64,000 nt of DNA, taken from assembly GCF_021432765.1 (NCBI RefSeq), contig NZ_CP058908.1, positions 3,372,001-3,436,000 of the forward strand. The letters are read 5' to 3'. The stretch comes from Pseudomonas phenolilytica. GTDB taxonomy: Bacteria; Pseudomonadota; Gammaproteobacteria; Pseudomonadales; Pseudomonadaceae. The notes under the pieces are model-generated. The model searched no databases and was not told the origin of the DNA. It saw nothing but the letters and a program-made list of their open reading frames with translations. Numbering within the stretch: position 1 is the stretch's first letter; each line of letters begins with the position of its first letter. Of the stretch, positions 1 to 9,228 are shown piece by piece. The translations under genes were made by a program, and so were the position numbers.

Positions 1-353
1 ACGTTGACCCCTATCTCGTCAACTTTATTCAGGTAAACGACTTTGCCAACGCCGACGAGAAATCCTGGCAGGCGCGCTACGACTATAACTTCGCAGCGAT
101 GGGTATTCCCGGTCTGACCTTCATGACGCGTTATGTTTCCGGCGATAACTTTGAGCGCACCGCTGGAGCAGATGCAGGCACCGAAGGCAAGGAATGGGAA
201 CGCAACACCGATATCGCCTACACCTTCCAAACCGGTGCACTGAAAAACCTGAACGTCAAGTGGCGCAATGCCACGGCGCGCAACAACTACAGCCGCGGCA
301 CAAACATCGACGAAAACCGTCTGATCGTCAGCTACACCATCCCGCTACTGTAA
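1..353 (+). CDS. OprD-family outer-membrane porin, C-terminal part
   Basis: The reading frame is open from base 3 and ends with TAA at 351-353, giving the last 116 residues of a protein that begins outside the window. The alternating hydrophobic beta-strand pattern, the phrases GIPGLTFMTRYVSGDNF and LNVKWRNATARNNY, and the terminal strand SYTIPLL are typical of the last strands of OprD/OccD/OccK porins, which take up small carboxylates or basic amino acids across the outer membrane. The substrate cannot be told from this part. A strong terminator follows 30 bases later, so this is probably the last gene of its transcript. Confidence 0.85.
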   Translation, partial: VDPYLVNFIQVNDFANADEKSWQARYDYNFAAMGIPGLTFMTRYVSGDNFERTAGADAGTEGKEWERNTDIAYTFQTGALKNLNVKWRNATARNNYSRGTNIDENRLIVSYTIPLL

Positions 354-382
354 TAGCGCATTTCTGTATACGCTGCAGCAGA

Positions 383-410
383 AAAGAACCCGCTTCGGCG
401 GGTTCTTTTT
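383..410 (+). terminator. Intrinsic terminator after the porin gene
   Basis: An 11-bp perfect stem (383-393 with 398-408) closes a TTCG tetraloop and runs into a T-run at 406-410. This is a textbook rho-independent terminator for the porin transcript. The A-run on the other side could also give some activity on the minus strand. Confidence 0.92.
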
Positions 411-550
411 ATCTCCAATAGAACTGTAGAACCCACAGTTCCACTTATGCCCGCCCGGGTTAAACGAAGCGGGAACCTTACCTGCGGGCTATGCTCGAAA
501 CTTGCAGCACCGGAACACATCGTTCCGGCACAATCTCGAGGAGCCGCCCC

Positions 551-955
551 ATGTCTACCGAGTCTACCTTCGGCACTACCGACGAAACCCCGATTCCCGA
601 TTCATCTCATGAGCATCACACACCGCTGTTCGACAAGTCGGCTCATCGGCGCAATCTGCACAATGCGCAAAACGCCCTGATCGACGAATTCCATACGCTG
701 ATCGGGGATACCGAGCGCCTGCTCAAGCACACTCAGGAAACTGCCGGCGTACAGAGCGAAGAGCTGCGCGGCAAGATCAATGAGAATCTGGCTCGAGCAA
801 AAGCGCTACTCAAAGAACGCGAAGCCTCCATGCGCGAGCAGAGCCAAGCCGCAATTCAATGCACCGAAGACTATGTCCAGAATCACCCCTGGCAATCGGT
901 AGGCATTGCTGCTGGTGTCGGCTTCCTGCTGGGCCTGCTTTCTTCACGTCGCTAA
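551..955 (+). CDS. DUF883 (ElaB/YqjD-like) membrane-anchored protein
   Basis: The protein has 134 residues from the ATG at 551, preceded by GAGG at 537-541; an upstream in-frame start at 491 has no comparable ribosome site. The middle is a charged, coiled-coil-like helix (about residues 30-105). The end, HPWQSVGIAAGVGFLLGLLSSRR in two pieces, is the single C-terminal membrane anchor diagnostic of DUF883. In E. coli the YqjD and ElaB relatives sit in the inner membrane, bind ribosomes and rise in stationary phase. It is followed 13 bases later by a YqjE-like gene, the same order as yqjD-yqjE-yqjK in enterics, which supports the call. Confidence 0.88.
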   Translation: MSTESTFGTTDETPIPDSSHEHHTPLFDKSAHRRNLHNAQNALIDEFHTLIGDTERLLKHTQETAGVQSEELRGKINENLARAKALLKEREASMREQSQAAIQCTEDYVQNHPWQSVGIAAGVGFLLGLLSSRR

Positions 956-968
956 GTCGAGGTAGTCA

Positions 969-1349
969 ATGGAGGTCGAACCCGGCGAAGAAGCACCAAA
1001 GCCCTCGCTGAAGAAATTGGGCGGGGCGTTTGTCGGCCTGCTGCAAGGGCATCTGGAACTGCTCGGCATCGAATTTCAGGAGGAAAAAGCCAGGACTGTG
1101 CGGCTTTTTCTTCTCGCCGGGGTCAGCCTGATCCTGGGGCTCTTGGTGCTGATCGGCCTTTCCGCAGCATTGGTGATCGTCTTCTGGCATAGCCACCGAA
1201 TCACGGCGATCCTGGTACTTTGCGCCATTTACGCTGTCGGCATGGCGATCTGTATCGGTCGTGCGCTGAAGCTTGCCAGAGCCTGCGCCTCACCCTTTCA
1301 AGCCACGATTGAGGAACTCACCCGCGACCGGGAGCGCTTATTGCCATGA
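969..1349 (+). CDS. YqjE-like phage-holin-family inner-membrane protein
   Basis: This 126-residue protein has an amphipathic N-terminus, then two membrane segments at about residues 45-73 and 78-97, and a charged tail. The arrangement and the segment LLGIEFQEEKAR match the DUF1469/YqjE (phage holin superfamily 6) proteins that follow DUF883 genes. Its biochemical role is unknown. The stop overlaps the next start (ATGA at 1346-1349), indicating translational coupling. Confidence 0.8.
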   Translation: MEVEPGEEAPKPSLKKLGGAFVGLLQGHLELLGIEFQEEKARTVRLFLLAGVSLILGLLVLIGLSAALVIVFWHSHRITAILVLCAIYAVGMAICIGRALKLARACASPFQATIEELTRDRERLLP

Positions 1350-1666
1350 GTCAGCAATTGAGTACCGCCAGCGATCTGGATATGCGCAAGGAGCTGGTTC
1401 GCCTGCGAATGGAGATGCACCGGCAGCAGTTGCTCTACCATGCGCAGCCGTTTAGCCATCCATTCGAACAGGCGCGAAGCATGCTGGCGAGACGTCATGA
1501 AGGCGGAGGCGCTGGTACAGGGAAGAGGCCGCTGATGATGGCTGCGACCGTGGTCCTGGCGCTGTTCGGTCGCCGACTGGGCAGACTCGGTACGCTTGCT
1601 CGCGTCGCGATCACCCTTTATCCCCTGATCAAAGGGCAGCAGAAGTTGCGCAGCAAATTGCGCTAG
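1346..1666 (+). CDS. Small membrane protein, third gene of the DUF883 cluster (YqjK-like position)
   Basis: This is a 106-residue basic protein starting in the ATGA overlap with the preceding gene. The N-terminal third is a charged helix (RKELVRLRMEMHRQQLL). A single hydrophobic stretch lies at about residues 63-75, and the tail is basic. I do not recognise a named domain from sequence alone. Position after DUF883 and YqjE homologues suggests the role taken by yqjK in enterics, but similarity is by context and size only. Confidence 0.6.
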   Translation: MSQQLSTASDLDMRKELVRLRMEMHRQQLLYHAQPFSHPFEQARSMLARRHEGGGAGTGKRPLMMAATVVLALFGRRLGRLGTLARVAITLYPLIKGQQKLRSKLR

Positions 1667-1710
1667 GAGTTGTGCGTCACTCGGGCACACGGCAAAGCAC
1701 CGCAAACCTG

Positions 1711-1743
1711 CACCGATGCGACAGGACCTTAGCCGCATCGGTG
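1711..1743. repeat. 10-bp perfect inverted repeat between the DUF883 cluster and dgt
   Basis: CACCGATGCG at 1711-1720 is the exact complement of 1734-1743, with a 13-base spacer. There is no T-run, so it is at best a weak terminator or an RNA-end stabiliser for the upstream operon. Confidence 0.5.
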
Positions 1744-1801
1744 GACGGCAACGACTGTGCTAGCTTAATCGCGCCCGCTGGAGGCCATATGGAGATAGTC
1801 C

Positions 1802-3133
1802 TTGGACTGGCATACCCTGCTTACCCGTGAACGACTCGGCAAATCCACACACAGCAGCGAGGAGCTGGGCCGGAGTCCGTTTCATAAAGATCATGACCGC
1901 ATCATCTTCTCCGGCGCGTTTCGCCGCCTGGGCCGCAAAACGCAGGTGCACCCCGTTTCCAGCAACGATCACATCCACACACGCCTGACCCATTCGTTAG
2001 AAGTCAGCTGCGTGGGTCGCTCGCTCGGCATGCGGGTCGGCGAGGTGTTACGTGACGAGTTGCCTGAATGGTGCTCTCCGGCCGATCTGGGAATGATCGT
2101 GCAGTCCGCTTGCCTCGCCCACGATATCGGCAACCCGCCCTTCGGCCATTCCGGCGAAGACGCGATTCGTCACTGGTTCCAGCAGGCTGCGGATCGCGGC
2201 TGGCTGGATGACATGAGCGATTTCCAGCGTTCGGACTTCCTCAACTTCGAAGGCAACGCTCAGGGCTTCCGGGTGCTTACGCAATTGGAGTACCACCAGT
2301 TCGACGGCGGCACACGACTTACCTACGCCACACTGGGGACATATCTCAAATATCCATGGACCTCGCGGCATGCCGAGGCACTGGGCTACAAGAAGCACAA
2401 GTTCGGCTGCTATCAGAACGAGCGACCGTTGCTCGAACAGATCGCGCTGAAGCTCGGCCTGCCATTGGTGGAGGATCAGCGATGGGGGCGACATCCGCTG
2501 GTCTACCTGATGGAAGCGGCCGATGACATCTGCTACGGGCTGATCGACCTTGAAGACGGCCTGGAAATGGAGTTGCTCGACTACCCGGAGGTCGAAGCCC
2601 TGCTGCTCGGCCTGGTCGGCGACGATCTACCGGAAACCTATCGTCAGCTCGGCCCGAAGGACTCTCGGCGGCGCAAGCTGGCAATCCTGCGGGGCAAGGC
2701 GATCGAGCACCTCACCAACGCCGCTGCTCGGGCTTTCGTCGCGCAGCAGCACAACCTGCTGCGCGGCCAATTGCCGGGCGATCTGGTCGAGCACATGCAC
2801 GGCCCCGCCAAGCAGTGCGTGCTGCAGGCCAAGGCGCTGGCGCGCGAGAAGATTTTCCAGGACAAGCGCAAGACGCTTCACGAGATCGGCGCCTACACCA
2901 CGCTCGAAATTCTTCTTAACGCTTTCTGCGGTGCTGCACTGGAACAGCATCGCGGCCGCAGCCTCTCGTTCAAAAATCAGCGCATTCTCGATCTGCTGGG
3001 CCGTAACGCGCCTACCCCAAACGCGCCGCTGTATCACTCCTTCCTGCGAGTGATCGATTTCATCGCCGGCATGACTGACAGCTACGCAACGGAAATGGCG
3101 AGCGAGATGACTGGCCGCTCCAGCCCGGTGTGA
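1802..3133 (+). CDS. dgt: Deoxyguanosinetriphosphate triphosphohydrolase (dGTPase-like)
   Basis: The 443-residue protein belongs to the HD-domain dNTPase family, which cleaves dNTPs to the deoxynucleoside and triphosphate in the cytoplasm. The N-terminal [17 protein letters not shown] block and the HD metal ligands are visible: His64 in RLTHSLEV and His107-Asp108 in [15 protein letters not shown], with a further [11 protein letters not shown] motif. The start is a TTG at 1802 with GGAG at 1790-1793; the nearby ATG at 1788 is out of frame and soon stopped. The stop overlaps the region where the next gene begins, so the two are probably co-transcribed. Confidence 0.9.
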   Translation: MDWHTLLTRERLGKSTHSSEELGRSPFHKDHDRIIFSGAFRRLGRKTQVHPVSSNDHIHTRLTHSLEVSCVGRSLGMRVGEVLRDELPEWCSPADLGMIVQSACLAHDIGNPPFGHSGEDAIRHWFQQAADRGWLDDMSDFQRSDFLNFEGNAQGFRVLTQLEYHQFDGGTRLTYATLGTYLKYPWTSRHAEALGYKKHKFGCYQNERPLLEQIALKLGLPLVEDQRWGRHPLVYLMEAADDICYGLIDLEDGLEMELLDYPEVEALLLGLVGDDLPETYRQLGPKDSRRRKLAILRGKAIEHLTNAAARAFVAQQHNLLRGQLPGDLVEHMHGPAKQCVLQAKALAREKIFQDKRKTLHEIGAYTTLEILLNAFCGAALEQHRGRSLSFKNQRILDLLGRNAPTPNAPLYHSFLRVIDFIAGMTDSYATEMASEMTGRSSPV

Positions 3134-3135
3134 CC

Positions 3136-4233
3136 ATGAGGCATCTGCTGACCGAAAGCCTGCGCTGGCATCCCGGGCGCCCCGCCTGGGGCGCGGCCGC
3201 GGTTGCCACGCTGGGCTGCGCCCTGCCCTTGCTGCTCGGCCTGTTCAGCGGGCACCCGGGTTTTTTATGGGCGACAGTGGGGGCATTTCAGGCCGCCAAG
3301 GCCAACCCGCTGCACCGCTTCGGCATGCTACGCATGCTGCTGCTAATTGCACTCGGCGCCTGCAGCGCCGGACTGGGCTTCTGGTCCGCCACTCATCCGC
3401 TGATCAGCCTCGGTCTATTCGCCCTCTACGGCCTACTGCTGGCTTGGCTGCAGCGTTACGGCAACGAGGCCGGAAAACTGGGCATCGGCCTGGCAATCTG
3501 CCTGTGCCTGGGTCAGGGCCAGTACGGCATCGCTGATTTCAACAACCCTTATGCGATTGCAATATTATTCGCGCTCGGTGGGCTGTGGGTGACGCTGCTC
3601 GCGTTCGGCATGCGCGGCGTGCATGGCTTGCGCATGTGGCCTTACATGCCGCGTCTGATGAGCCTGCTGCGCGTGCTGCGGCGCCATGCGCGGCGCACGC
3701 CGATCCGTCAGTGGAGGCACCATGCGTTGACCTATGTGCTGGCCTGCGCGCTCGGCGGCGCAATCGTCGAACTGGCAGACCTACCGCGCGGCTACTGGCT
3801 GACGTTGGCGGTGTTCACCACGCTGCAACTGGACATGGAGCGCAGCCTGATGCGGGCGCTACAGGCTTGCCTGGGGGTTCTCGGCGCGGCGGCCATTCTG
3901 ATCTATATGGGCCACAGCCTGGCGGATCCACCGTTGATGGTGATGATCCTGCTGCCGCTGATCTTTTTCGGACGGGCGTTCCAGGCGCATCATTACGGGC
4001 TGTTCGTTCTGCAGGCGACGCTCGGCTTCCTGCTGCTGGCCGAAACACTGGCGCAGGACTGGAACCTGCCACAAATGCGGCTGATCAATGCAACCATCGG
4101 CGTCGGGATCGCCCTCGGCGCAACGCTGGCCATGTACCTGCTGCGCCGGCTCATCACCAGACGGTCGTCGAGACGACCGCAGGCGATGGCTCAAGAGGAG
4201 CAGGCGCGAGACGCGACTACGCCTCGGTCCTGA
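3136..4233 (+). CDS. FUSC-like integral membrane protein
   Basis: This is a 365-residue polytopic membrane protein with two blocks of hydrophobic helices (about residues 15-155 and 200-335) separated by a basic stretch, and a basic cytoplasmic tail. The repeat-like architecture, and phrases such as GFLWATVGAFQAAKANP near the N-terminus and GYWLTLAVFTTLQLD in the second half, resemble the fusaric acid resistance/aromatic acid efflux (FUSC) superfamily. It is about half the length of classical FUSC transporters. An alternative GTG start lies at 3130, overlapping the dgt stop. Substrate unknown. Confidence 0.7.
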   Translation: MRHLLTESLRWHPGRPAWGAAAVATLGCALPLLLGLFSGHPGFLWATVGAFQAAKANPLHRFGMLRMLLLIALGACSAGLGFWSATHPLISLGLFALYGLLLAWLQRYGNEAGKLGIGLAICLCLGQGQYGIADFNNPYAIAILFALGGLWVTLLAFGMRGVHGLRMWPYMPRLMSLLRVLRRHARRTPIRQWRHHALTYVLACALGGAIVELADLPRGYWLTLAVFTTLQLDMERSLMRALQACLGVLGAAAILIYMGHSLADPPLMVMILLPLIFFGRAFQAHHYGLFVLQATLGFLLLAETLAQDWNLPQMRLINATIGVGIALGATLAMYLLRRLITRRSSRRPQAMAQEEQARDATTPRS

Positions 4234-4561
4234 TCGGGTTTTCCGGGTACCAGACATCCATCAGCGGGCTGACGGTGTACTCGGCCAATTCGGCACGCCC
4301 CTTCAGCCAGGCTTCCACTTGCGCACGCTGCTCTTCGCTGACCGAACCGCGACGAGCGAGGCAAACGAAGCCATAATCCTCGCCACCGATATAGCCGAGC
4401 CCCTTGGCTTCCATCGCTTCGGTAACGAACGCCTCGAGGAAGTCGTCCACGGCCTTGGCGTCCACGCCTTCGCGATAGGTCAGGTTGATCTCGAAGCCGA
4501 GCTCCTGGAATTCGTCGACACAGAGCTTCTTGCGCAGGCGACGCGAACGGTTGGTAGCCAT
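4217..4561 (-). CDS. yggL: YggL-family (DUF469) ribosome-associated protein
   Basis: The 114-residue protein begins MATNRSRRLRKKLCVDEFQELG and carries the conserved FEINLTYREG and GLGYIGGEDYGFVCL blocks of the YggL/DUF469 family. E. coli YggL binds the 50S subunit and is linked to assembly or stability; the same role is inferred here. Its end overlaps the end of the convergent membrane-protein gene by 17 bases. GATCACTCCCG before the start contains a weak ribosome site. Confidence 0.88.
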   Translation of the reverse strand: MATNRSRRLRKKLCVDEFQELGFEINLTYREGVDAKAVDDFLEAFVTEAMEAKGLGYIGGEDYGFVCLARRGSVSEEQRAQVEAWLKGRAELAEYTVSPLMDVWYPENPIRTEA

Positions 4562-4832
4562 CGGGAGTGATCCTTTTCTAGTTTGATAACGGCGCGCACT
4601 GTACCAGCTACGCCGCGCTTAGGCGACGAAACCACCCTGCCCGCAGCACTGGCCGCCAATATTCATCGCACTGCCCTTTTGCAGGATGATGGCCTGCCCG
4701 GCTACGCTTATCGGAGTGGGGGCACCGTGCCTCCGGTGCGCAGGCATAATGCCCGCACCTTTTCCCTTGAAGCAGTGGGAATCCGTATGCCGCGACCAGC
4801 AATTCGTGCCCGTTTTTCAGAGGCGCCGTCAG

Positions 4833-6290
4833 ATGAATAAATTTCTCCGCTGCATGGCCATCGCCGCACTGGCGGCGCCGCTGGCCTGGCCCGCGCACGC
4901 TGCGCCGGTCAACCAGAACCTGCCGCCGCAGGTAGTCAAGGCGCTCAAGGCCAACAAGATCGAGACCAATGCCCTGTCGGTGGTGATGCTGCCGCTCAAC
5001 GCCAAAGGCGCACCGACCTTCGTCAACGCCGACGTCTCGGTCAACCCCGCATCCACGATGAAACTGGTGACGACCTACGCCGCGCTGGAACTGCTCGGCC
5101 CCAGCCACCAGTGGAAGACCGAATTCTATGCCGACGGCCCGCTGGTCGACGGCACGCTCAACGGCAACCTCTATCTCAAGGGTGGCGGCGATCCGAAGCT
5201 GAACATGGAGAAGCTCTGGCTGCTGCTGCGTGATCTGCGGGCCAACGGCGTGCGCAAGGTCACCGGTGATCTGGTGCTCGATCGCAGCCATTTCATCCAG
5301 CCCGAACTGCCAATTTTCAATGACGATGGCGGCGACCAGAACAAACCCTTTCTGGTCGGCCCCGACTCGCTGCTGGTCAACCTAAAGGCGCTGCGCTTCA
5401 TCGTGCGCAACGATGCAGGCAAGGTGAGCGTGGCCGTCGAACCGCCGATTGCCAACGTGAAGATCGACAACCGCGTCAAGCCGCTGCCAGCCGCCAAATG
5501 CCCAGGCTGGCCGGACGTACTGTTCAACCCGGTCCGCGATGCCGACGGCGTGACAGTGGTGGTCAGCGGCAAACTGGCCGCCGGCTGCCGATCCCAGACC
5601 TACCTCTCGCTACTTGACCATCCCAACTACGCCGCAGGCGCAGTGCGCGCAATCTGGCAGGAACTGGGCGGCAGCATTCTCGGCCAGGATCGCGTCGCCC
5701 AGGTGCCGGACGATGCGCGCCTGCTGGCGCGGGCGTTCTCGCCGGACCTGGTGGAGATCATCCGCGATATCAACAAGTACAGTAACAACACGATGGCCCG
5801 GCAGCTGTTCCTCAGCCTCGGCGCGGAGTTTCGCAACGAAGCGGATGGCGACGACTCCAAGGCCGCGCAGCGCGTGATTCGGCAGTGGCTGGCGAAGAAG
5901 GGGTTGATTTCCCCGCATCTGGTCATCGAGAACGGCTCCGGCCTTTCGCGCGCTGAACGCGTCAGCGCACGCGAACTGGCCAGTCTGTTGCAGGCCGCGT
6001 GGCGCAGCCCGTATGCAGCGGAGTTCATCTCCTCGATGCCGCTTGCTGCGGTAGATGGCACCATGCGCAAGCGCCTGCGCAACACCGAAGTCGCCGGCAA
6101 GGCGCACATCAAGACCGGTACGCTCAACACCGTGCGCGCGATTGCCGGCTACAGCCGCGATGGCGACGGCAATACCTGGGCGGTGGTGGCGATTCTCAAC
6201 CATCCACGCCCGTGGGGTGCATCATCCATCCTCGATCAGGTGCTGGTTAGCCTGCACAACCAACGTCACGCGGACACAGCCCAGCGCTGA
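4833..6290 (+). CDS. dacB: D-alanyl-D-alanine carboxypeptidase/endopeptidase (PBP4)
   Basis: The protein has 485 residues from the ATG at 4833, chosen because a signal peptide (residues 1-24, cut after PAHA) starts there; the frame is open further upstream but reads as non-coding. The three penicillin-binding motifs of the S13 family are present: S74-T-M-K77, S317-N-N and K427-T-G. It trims or cleaves peptidoglycan cross-links in the periplasm. Length and motif spacing are those of class C PBP4 enzymes. A strong convergent terminator separates it from rlmL. Confidence 0.93.
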   Translation: MNKFLRCMAIAALAAPLAWPAHAAPVNQNLPPQVVKALKANKIETNALSVVMLPLNAKGAPTFVNADVSVNPASTMKLVTTYAALELLGPSHQWKTEFYADGPLVDGTLNGNLYLKGGGDPKLNMEKLWLLLRDLRANGVRKVTGDLVLDRSHFIQPELPIFNDDGGDQNKPFLVGPDSLLVNLKALRFIVRNDAGKVSVAVEPPIANVKIDNRVKPLPAAKCPGWPDVLFNPVRDADGVTVVVSGKLAAGCRSQTYLSLLDHPNYAAGAVRAIWQELGGSILGQDRVAQVPDDARLLARAFSPDLVEIIRDINKYSNNTMARQLFLSLGAEFRNEADGDDSKAAQRVIRQWLAKKGLISPHLVIENGSGLSRAERVSARELASLLQAAWRSPYAAEFISSMPLAAVDGTMRKRLRNTEVAGKAHIKTGTLNTVRAIAGYSRDGDGNTWAVVAILNHPRPWGASSILDQVLVSLHNQRHADTAQR

Positions 6291-6295
6291 TTACC

Positions 6296-6323
6296 ATGAG
6301 GGCGGCCTCCGGGCCGCCCTCAT
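6296..6323. terminator. Bidirectional hairpin terminator between dacB and rlmL
   Basis: A 12-bp perfect stem (6296-6307 with 6312-6323) with a TCCG loop lies between two convergent genes. Only a short T stretch follows, so efficiency is uncertain, but position and stability argue for a shared terminator. Confidence 0.8.
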
Positions 6324-6358
6324 GCATTTCTAGCCATGCATTCTAGCGATGCCCGCCG

Positions 6359-8536
6359 TCAGCGAGCCTGCAGTCGCCAGGCCCGGTGGATCTTCGGGTT
6401 GCGCCGGAAATCCTCGTCCAGCGTAGCGGCGCTGATCTCCTCCACCGCGTAGCGCTCGGCGATACTCGGGTCGAGTTCGAACTTGCGGAAGTTGTTGGAA
6501 AAATACAGCGTGCCACCAGCCGCGAGCCGCGCCATAGCCAGGTCCAGCAGGACCGCATGGTCACGCTGCACGTCGAACACCCCTTCCATCCGTTTGGAGT
6601 TGGAGAAGGTCGGCGGATCAATGAAGATCAGATCGTATTCGCCGCGATCGGCAGCCAGCCACTCCATGACATCGGCCTGCTCCAACCGCTGGCGATCGGA
6701 GAAACCGTTGAGCGAAAGATTGCGTCGGGCCCAATCCAGATAGGTCCGCGACAGGTCAACACTGGTGGTACTGCGCGCGCCGCCCTTGGCCGCGTGCACC
6801 GTAGCGGTCGCGGTGTAGCAGAACAGGTTGAGAAAGCGCTTGCCCGCCGCTTCGCGCTGGATGCGCAGGCGCAGCGGCCGGTGATCGAGGAACAGCCCGG
6901 TATCGAGGTAGTCGGTGAGGTTGACCAGCAGCTTCACGCCGCCTTCGACGACCTCCAGGAATTGTCCCTGTGCCGCCTGCCGCTCGTACTGGCGCGTCCC
7001 GCTCTGCCGCTCGCGGCGCTTGACTACGACCTTCTCGCGCGGCACACCGAGCGCCTGCGGAATGGCCGCCAGGGCATCGAGCAGGCGTGCCTGGGCCTTG
7101 TCCGGGTCGATCGAGCGCGGCGGCGCGTACTCCTGCACATGCACCCAGTCGCGATACATATCCACCGCCACGGCGTATTCGGGCATGTCGGCGTCGTACA
7201 GCCGGTAGCACTCGATGCCCTCGCGGCGCGCCCATTTGCCCAACTGACGCAGGTTCTTCTGCAGGCGATTGGCAAACATCTGCCCGCCTTCGCTCAGCCG
7301 CGCAACTTCAACCGGCGCCGGCGCGGCGTTCGACTGCGGTGCCGCGGTACGATTGCCAGTCACGAACTGGTCGAGCTCGACCTTGATCAGCAGCAGCTTG
7401 CACGGCAGCGCACCGTTCCAGAAGGCGTACTGCTTGTGGCTGCGAATGCCCATGCGTTTGCCCAGGTCCGGCGCCGCAGTGAAGATCCCCGCCTCCCAGC
7501 CGAGACAGGCCTGGCGCAGGCGCTCGCCGAGGTTCTGGTAGAGATACAGCAGACTTGCCTCATCACCCAGACGCTCGCCATAGGGCGGGTTGCAGATGAC
7601 CAGCCCTTTCTGGTTCTGGTCGGGACGCGGCTCGAACGTCGCCACATCACCCTGATAGATGCGAATCCAGCTCCCCAGCCCGGCACGCTCGATGTTGTTG
7701 CGTCCTGGCTGGATCAGGCGCGGATCGGCCTCGTAGCCCCGAATCCACAAGGGCGGACGTGCCAGACCGGCTGCAGCGCGAGCCTCGGCCTCATCATGCA
7801 GGCGGTGCCATAACGCCGGCACATGTCCGAGCCAGGCGCTGAAGCCCCAGCGCTCGCGCTTGAGGTTGGGCGCGATGTCGGCGGCGATCATGGCGCCCTC
7901 GATGAGGAAAGTACCCACGCCGCACATCGGATCGGTCAGCGCGCCGCCTTCCGCCGCAATGCGTGGCCAGCCGGCGCGGATCAGCACCGCCGCCGCCAGG
8001 TTTTCCTTGAGAGGCGCAGCGCCCTGCTGTAGGCGATAGCCGCGCTGGTGCAGGCTGTGCCCGGACAGATCGAGCGACAGCACCGCCTCGCCCTTGTCCA
8101 GGCGCAGGTGCACGCGCAAGTCGGGGTTCAGCTTGTCGACCGTGGGTCGCTCGCCGCTGGCGGTGCGCAGACGGTCGACGATGCCATCCTTGACCTTGAG
8201 CGCCCCGAAATGAGTGTTGTCGATACCCGACCCGCGCCCGCTGAACTCGACCGCGAGGCTGCCACCGGGCTCCAGATGCTCGGCCCAGTCCACGCTGCGC
8301 ACGCCTTCGTAGAGGGTTTCGGCGGTCGTGGTCGGAAAGCGGCTGATCACCAGCAGTACGCGATTGGCCAGGCGCGACCAGAGACACAGGCGGTACGCGA
8401 CTTCCAGGGCGCCGAAACCGCGGATTGCCGCGGTCTGCTCACGCGCGTCCTCCAGTCCCAATTGCCGGGCTTCCTCCAGCAACAAGCCTTCGAGTCCCTT
8501 GGGACAGGTGAGAATGAGTTCGTGACGGTCGGTCAT
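6359..8536 (-). CDS. rlmL: Bifunctional 23S rRNA (guanine-N2/N7)-methyltransferase RlmKL
   Basis: This 725-residue fusion enzyme starts at the ATG at 8536 (MTDRHELILTCPKGLEGLL); upstream in-frame codons do not resemble the family. The N-terminal THUMP region precedes the first methyltransferase domain with NPPYGER at residues 316-322, which makes m2G2445 in E. coli. The second domain carries FIDPPTFSNSKRM near residue 640 and makes m7G2069. Both domains look intact. It is a cytoplasmic 23S rRNA modification enzyme and appears monocistronic, with a promoter candidate at 8695-8723. Confidence 0.94.
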   Translation of the reverse strand: MTDRHELILTCPKGLEGLLLEEARQLGLEDAREQTAAIRGFGALEVAYRLCLWSRLANRVLLVISRFPTTTAETLYEGVRSVDWAEHLEPGGSLAVEFSGRGSGIDNTHFGALKVKDGIVDRLRTASGERPTVDKLNPDLRVHLRLDKGEAVLSLDLSGHSLHQRGYRLQQGAAPLKENLAAAVLIRAGWPRIAAEGGALTDPMCGVGTFLIEGAMIAADIAPNLKRERWGFSAWLGHVPALWHRLHDEAEARAAAGLARPPLWIRGYEADPRLIQPGRNNIERAGLGSWIRIYQGDVATFEPRPDQNQKGLVICNPPYGERLGDEASLLYLYQNLGERLRQACLGWEAGIFTAAPDLGKRMGIRSHKQYAFWNGALPCKLLLIKVELDQFVTGNRTAAPQSNAAPAPVEVARLSEGGQMFANRLQKNLRQLGKWARREGIECYRLYDADMPEYAVAVDMYRDWVHVQEYAPPRSIDPDKAQARLLDALAAIPQALGVPREKVVVKRRERQSGTRQYERQAAQGQFLEVVEGGVKLLVNLTDYLDTGLFLDHRPLRLRIQREAAGKRFLNLFCYTATATVHAAKGGARSTTSVDLSRTYLDWARRNLSLNGFSDRQRLEQADVMEWLAADRGEYDLIFIDPPTFSNSKRMEGVFDVQRDHAVLLDLAMARLAAGGTLYFSNNFRKFELDPSIAERYAVEEISAATLDEDFRRNPKIHRAWRLQAR

Positions 8537-8694
8537 GGATGTTTCCAGTGAGTGTTCGAAGCGGAACGATCCGACCCTTCGTCGGAATGGCTCAGCAAAA
8601 AAATGCCCTGCGTCACACAGACGCGCAACGGCGCAATCGCGCGGTTGCGGGCGGGCGGCTCTAGGCCCGGCAGTACACACTGCTTATGGGCTGA

Positions 8695-8723
8695 ACCATA
8701 GTTTGGTTACCTACTTATGACAA
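8695..8723 (-). promoter_or_regulatory. Sigma-70-type promoter candidate for rlmL
   Basis: On the minus strand TTGTCA (complement of 8718-8723) is followed after 17 bases by TATGGT (complement of 8695-8700). Five of six and four of six positions match the consensus. The transcript would start near 8688, about 150 bases before rlmL. The interrupted palindrome AACCA-TAGTT-TGGTT at 8694-8708 overlaps the -10 region and could be an operator. Confidence 0.45.
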
Positions 8724-8893
8724 AACGATCATTCCAGCCTCTCGGCCATTGGGTTAGAACTCGTCCCAATCGACCATCGCAATGAGGTCGATGGCGTCCG
8801 CCACGCCGGCAGCGGACCCAACGGCAGCCCTGTCTGCCCGGTCTCGCCATGAGGCCACCAGGAACACCAGTCAACCACTGAGGGCAATACCCA
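8724..8893 (+). other. Upstream region and structured leader of rmf
   Basis: No gene is seen in the 357 bases between rlmL and rmf. The rmf side holds two successive short hairpins: ATCGACC/GGTCGAT (8769-8775 with 8786-8792) and GTCCGC/GCGGAC (8796-8801 with 8812-8817). The GAGGG at 8880-8884 serves as the rmf ribosome site. rmf is controlled by growth phase and stringent response in other bacteria; no promoter could be fixed by eye. Confidence 0.4.
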
Positions 8894-9109
8894 ATGAGAA
8901 GACTCAAGCGTGATCCGATGGAACGAGCATTCCTGCGCGGTTATCAACACGGCATACATGGCAAATCTCGCGACCTGTGTCCTTTCACCCATCCCAATGT
9001 GCGCCAAGCCTGGATCAACGGCTGGCGGGAGGGTCGCGGCGACAACTGGGATGGTTTGACCGGCACCGCCGGTCTGCATCGACTGAACGAACTCCACGCG
9101 GTCGGCTGA
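8894..9109 (+). CDS. rmf: Ribosome modulation factor
   Basis: The 71-residue basic protein contains the family hallmark blocks MRRLKRDPMERAFLRGYQ, CPFTHPNVRQAWINGWREGR and the C-terminal LHRLNELH. RMF dimerises 70S ribosomes into 100S hibernating particles in stationary phase. Start at the ATG at 8894 behind GAGGG. It is flanked by rlmL and pyrD, the same neighbourhood as in Pseudomonas aeruginosa. Confidence 0.96.
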   Translation: MRRLKRDPMERAFLRGYQHGIHGKSRDLCPFTHPNVRQAWINGWREGRGDNWDGLTGTAGLHRLNELHAVG

Positions 9110-9169
9110 TTACCCGACCTGACCGACTCCTCATCGCACGCCCCATCCGGGCGGCGGGCTAGAAGCCCA

Positions 9170-9190
9170 GGGGCTCCGATCCGGAGCCCC
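9170..9190 (+). terminator. Hairpin terminator after rmf
   Basis: A 9-bp GC-rich perfect stem, GGGGCTCCG (9170-9178) with CGGAGCCCC (9182-9190), lies between the convergent rmf and pyrD genes. There is no marked T-run. Confidence 0.6.
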
Positions 9191-9228
9191 GCATCGGGCC
9201 GATTCCGATCTCGATTCCGACCTCTTAG

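Noticed and set aside
4686..4832. Longer N-terminus of DacB
   Set aside because: The extra residues place the signal peptide internally and do not read as coding; the ATG at 4833 is preferred.
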